A stretch of 6,741 nt of DNA, taken from assembly GCA_937889795.1 (NCBI GenBank), contig CALBZH010000575.1:1-6741 (forward strand), in the 5' to 3' direction. Below the pieces are notes generated by a model, which did not search any database, had not been told where the DNA came from, and saw only the letters and a program-made list of their open reading frames with translations. The translations under genes were made by a program, and so were the position numbers. Of this stretch, positions 4,676 to 6,741 are shown piece by piece. Position 1 is the first letter of the stretch. Every line of letters begins with the position of its first letter. The stretch is from an uncultured Syntrophobacteraceae bacterium. GTDB taxonomy: Bacteria > Desulfobacterota > Syntrophobacteria > Syntrophobacterales > Syntrophobacteraceae.

Positions 4676-6556
4676 TTAAACCGTGAGGCTCGAAAGCCCC
4701 AGCTTCTGCCGTTTCCCCTCGATGTGGCGCCGAATAAGGATGGCCGCCTTTTCGGGATCCGGCTCCACGGCGAACGTTGCCCCCACCACGTCATTGAGCC
4801 CTTCGGTCAGGAGCTTGACGACATTCATGCTTCCCGTGACGGGCGGCATGGGCCCCAGCACGGTGTAGACACCGGAGGCGACGAAGTAGACCCCGATGGT
4901 GACCGCCTTTTCTGAATACCACTCGGGGGCGGCGCCGGCGAGGGGCAGGTCGCTGATATCCACTCCCAGGGCGTTGGCAAGAGCGGATGCCAGCACCAGG
5001 ATGCGCACGTTGTCCACGCAGCTTCCCATGTGCAGCACCGGAGGAATGCCGAGGGCGGTGCAGATTTCTCCGAGGCCCGGTCCGGCGAGCTTGGCGGCCT
5101 CCAGTTGTTTGAGCCCCGCCTTGGCCGTGGCGACCGCCGCGCAGCCCGTGTCCACCACGAGGATGTCGTTTTCGATGAGGCGCTTCGTCAGCACCACGTG
5201 ACCCAGGTCCTGTTTGATGCGCGGGTTGTTGCACCCCACGATCCCCACGGCCCCGCGGATCTTGCCCGCCTTGATGGCTTCGATGAGCGGCGTCGGGGTC
5301 CCACCGAGCGCTCCCACGATACTCTCCACCGAAAAACCGCCCGTCGATGCAACGGACTCGACGGGGATGTAGACCTCGCCGCGCCGGCCAAAGTTGTCGA
5401 TGGCTTCCCTCACCAGCACTTCCGCCAGCTCGGCCGCGTTCTCGGGATGGAATTCCCGATGCTCCATGCCCGGAAAGTGAGCCTTGTCGCTGGTCGAGAT
5501 CATCTTGGTGTGGTAGCAGGCGGCCACGTTGCCAATGGACGGCATGATGCACTGGTAGTCCACGATCATCATGTCCACGGCGCCGGTCGTCAGCACGAGC
5601 TCCGTCGTGAGATGATTTCCCGCCATCGGAATACCCGCCCGCATGAGGAGCTCGTTGCCCGTGCAGCAGACGCCGGCCAGGTTGATGCCCTTGGCGCCGT
5701 TGGCTTCGGCGAGCTTGAGGAGCTCGGGCGCCTGACAGGCGGTCAGGAGCATTTCAGAAACCACCGGATTGTGTCCGTGGACGACGATGTTCACCTCGTC
5801 CTTTTTCAGCACGCCGACGTTGACCCGGTTGGCGCCGGGCTTGGGAACGCCAAAGAGGATGTCCGAAACTTCGGTTGCGATCATGGAGCCGCCCCAGCCG
5901 TCGGACAGGGCGTTGCGCATGCCGTGCAGGAGCAGCGTCACCCAGTTGTTGTCGACGCCCATGTGGGTCCGGTGCATCATCTCCGAGGTTTCCCGGTCGA
6001 TCCCGCGGGGAATGATCCCGAGCTTCTCCCAGATCTCGCGGCGTTTGGCGGGGGCTCGGGAGACGAGGGTCACCTGCTTTTTCCGGGTGCCGTAGTCTTC
6101 CATCATGGCGTCGGCGAGCTCGGCGGCAATGGCTTCAGGTGCTTTTCCGTCGGCCTGGATCCCGTATTCCGCCGCAACCGATTTCAGCTTCTCCACTTCC
6201 CGGATCCGATACCCCGGCGCTTCGCCCTTGGCGACTGCTCCCAGCACTTCCACCAGGTCGCGTCCGTGGTCCGAGTGGGAGGCCGCTCCGGCGGCGATCA
6301 TGCGTCCCAGGTTCCGGGCGACGATGATGTCCGCGTCGGCACCGCATACGCCGCGCTGCGGTCCCTCGCCGAAAGGATCGATCCGGCACGGTCCCATGAT
6401 GCAGATGCGGCAGCTGAGCCCCATCTCACAATAACCGCAGTTGGGCTGTTGGGCTTCAAAACGGTCCCATACCGTTTCCACCTGGTCGCGCTCTGCCTTC
6501 CGAAGCAGCAGCTGTCCATCTTCCGTGATGGTCTTCGTCGTGATGGTGTCACTCAT
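4676..6556 (-). CDS. cooS: Anaerobic Ni-Fe carbon monoxide dehydrogenase, catalytic subunit
   Basis: CooS is a 626-residue homodimeric enzyme that catalyses CO + H2O to CO2 + 2 e- + 2 H+ and passes electrons to a ferredoxin-type partner. Ligands match those of Carboxydothermus CODH-II. The B-cluster is C49, C52, C57 and C71 ('CRICIMGPC...GVCG'). The Ni-Fe C-cluster is H262 ('VHGHNP'), C298 ('CCTGNE'), C336 ('DYQCIMPS'), C442 ('VGCNNPR'), C471 ('DTGCAAVA') and C513 ('HMGSCVDN'). Catalytic K550 ('SEKAVTIG') and H94 ('ASHSDHG') are also present. The D-cluster region reads C40-x2-C43 with Ser48 where the classical second Cys would be, as in the Desulfovibrio vulgaris type that carries a [2Fe-2S] D-cluster. 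The start at 6556 is set by AAGGAG six nt upstream; a 13-residue extension to 6595 is unlikely. Length is normal and the gene is intact. No Ni-insertion gene cooC, electron-transfer gene cooF or acs gene is visible in the window. Confidence 0.97.
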   Translation of the reverse strand: MSDTITTKTITEDGQLLLRKAERDQVETVWDRFEAQQPNCGYCEMGLSCRICIMGPCRIDPFGEGPQRGVCGADADIIVARNLGRMIAAGAASHSDHGRDLVEVLGAVAKGEAPGYRIREVEKLKSVAAEYGIQADGKAPEAIAAELADAMMEDYGTRKKQVTLVSRAPAKRREIWEKLGIIPRGIDRETSEMMHRTHMGVDNNWVTLLLHGMRNALSDGWGGSMIATEVSDILFGVPKPGANRVNVGVLKKDEVNIVVHGHNPVVSEMLLTACQAPELLKLAEANGAKGINLAGVCCTGNELLMRAGIPMAGNHLTTELVLTTGAVDMMIVDYQCIMPSIGNVAACYHTKMISTSDKAHFPGMEHREFHPENAAELAEVLVREAIDNFGRRGEVYIPVESVASTGGFSVESIVGALGGTPTPLIEAIKAGKIRGAVGIVGCNNPRIKQDLGHVVLTKRLIENDILVVDTGCAAVATAKAGLKQLEAAKLAGPGLGEICTALGIPPVLHMGSCVDNVRILVLASALANALGVDISDLPLAGAAPEWYSEKAVTIGVYFVASGVYTVLGPMPPVTGSMNVVKLLTEGLNDVVGATFAVEPDPEKAAILIRRHIEGKRQKLGLSSLTV

Positions 6557-6562
6557 GGATAT

Positions 6563-6568
6563 CTCCTT
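6563..6568 (-). promoter_or_regulatory. Ribosome binding site of cooS
   Basis: On the - strand AAGGAG lies 6 nt before the ATG at 6556-6554. This fixes the start at MSDTITTK and argues against the in-frame ATG at 6595, which would place this site inside the coding sequence. No convincing -35/-10 pair is visible upstream. TTGATG and TATACC occur but are only 14 bp apart and too close to the start. Confidence 0.8.
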
Positions 6569-6600
6569 GGGTATACAGCAACGGGAAACCATCAAGAGTC

Positions 6601-6616
6601 CCGTCGTTGAGGACGG
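6601..6616. promoter_or_regulatory. Inverted repeat CCGTC-N6-GACGG in the cooS upstream region
   Basis: CCGTC (6601-6605) and GACGG (6612-6616) form a perfect 5-bp inverted repeat with a 6-bp centre, about 45 bp upstream of the cooS start. The 5-6-5 geometry resembles CRP/FNR-family operators, which include CO-sensing CooA, but the arm sequence differs from the CooA and CRP consensus. It abuts the hairpin repeat that follows and could simply be part of that element or an RNA hairpin in the leader. Confidence 0.25.
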
Positions 6617-6641
6617 TAGCGCCGCCTTCCACGGCGGCGTT
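6615..6641. repeat. GC-rich hairpin repeat, copy 2 (upstream of cooS)
   Basis: GGTAGCGCCGCC (6615-6626) is identical to the left arm of the element at 4547-4558. It is followed by the loop TTCCAC and GGCGGCGTT, giving a stem of about nine base pairs including one G-T. The outer part of the right arm has diverged (TTA in place of TACC). Judged by the loop, this copy is inverted relative to copy 1, so the two elements bracket cooS. It lies in the leader region of cooS on the - strand. Confidence 0.62.
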
Positions 6642-6698
6642 TAGCACCGCGATCGAGATCAGCGCATCTTCGAGCTGGCTCTTAATTCGATCGCCATC

Positions 6699-6741
6699 AG
6701 ATCGGAAGAGCGTCGTGTAGGGAAAGAGTGTAGATCTCGGT
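6699..6741. other. Illumina TruSeq adapter sequence (assembly artefact)
   Basis: From 6699 the sequence begins AGATCGGAAGAGCGTCGTGT and continues to the window end as the reverse complement of the Illumina TruSeq universal adapter, with no mismatch that I can see over 43 bases. It is untrimmed library sequence at a contig end, not genomic DNA. The biological sequence stops at about 6698. Confidence 0.97.

Noticed and set aside
4442..4915. A 157-codon + strand frame spanning the convergent intergenic gap and the end of cooS
   Set aside because: It overlaps two well-supported genes and runs through the hairpin repeat, and its translation shows no family signature.
5030..6610. A 526-codon open frame on the + strand opposite cooS
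   Set aside because: It is an antisense shadow of cooS, produced by GC-rich codon bias. The product is rich in His/Arg/Asp with no recognisable domain, while the - strand frame encodes complete CooS with all metal ligands.
6601..6616. A CooA (CO sensor) binding site upstream of cooS
   Set aside because: The 5-6-5 geometry fits, but the arms CCGTC/GACGG do not match the TGTCR-type CooA consensus. It is kept only as a low-confidence inverted repeat.
1..6741. CRISPR arrays, tRNA or rRNA genes, insertion sequences
   Set aside because: I see no regularly spaced repeat array, no tRNA cloverleaf-like segment and no transposase in any frame.

Overview
The window reads as a contig end from a GC-rich anaerobic bacterium, most likely a Desulfobacterota (sulfate-reducing or syntrophic 'delta-proteobacterial') genome. 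The main reason is the monofunctional Ni-Fe carbon monoxide dehydrogenase CooS, whose N-terminal cysteine pattern (C-x2-C instead of C-x7-C) resembles the Desulfovibrio type. It lies near an iron-containing alcohol dehydrogenase and a TauE/SafE anion exporter. This placement is inference, since no rRNA or other marker is present.

Layout on the + strand: (1) the 3' part of a YqhD/BdhA-like iron alcohol dehydrogenase, cut by the window start; (2) a type II toxin-antitoxin pair, an AbrB/MazE-fold antitoxin overlapping a PIN-domain VapC toxin, preceded by three evenly phased TAAGAT repeats; (3) an ArfB/YaeJ-type ribosome-rescue peptidyl-tRNA hydrolase 34 bp after the toxin, preceded by a seven-codon mini-ORF whose stop overlaps the arfB start; (4) a 190-bp intergenic region holding a perfect PdhR/LldR-type palindrome; (5) a FadR-family (GntR-FCD) regulator that probably binds that palindrome; (6) a two-repeat TSUP (TauE/SafE) membrane exporter, probably in the same operon; (7) an unrecognised 183-residue, mostly helical protein.

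On the - strand, cooS converges on the unknown gene. It encodes a complete 626-residue enzyme with all visible C-cluster and B-cluster ligands. Near-identical GC-rich hairpin repeats lie on both sides of cooS in opposite orientation, which suggests a dispersed REP/MITE-like intergenic element. No cooC, cooF or acetyl-CoA synthase gene is visible in the window.

The last 43 bases (6699-6741) are Illumina TruSeq adapter, not genome. The biological sequence therefore ends near 6698, and the region upstream of cooS is truncated by a library artefact.

Functionally, the regulator/exporter pair looks like a metabolite-responsive anion-export unit. The toxin-antitoxin pair next to a ribosome-rescue factor may be a translation-stress cluster. 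CooS would oxidise CO (or reduce CO2) using an external electron carrier. Nothing in the window amounts to a clearly new system. The most distinctive points are the predicted [2Fe-2S]-type D-cluster of CooS, the phased operator-like repeats, the vapBC-arfB linkage and the hairpin pair around cooS.
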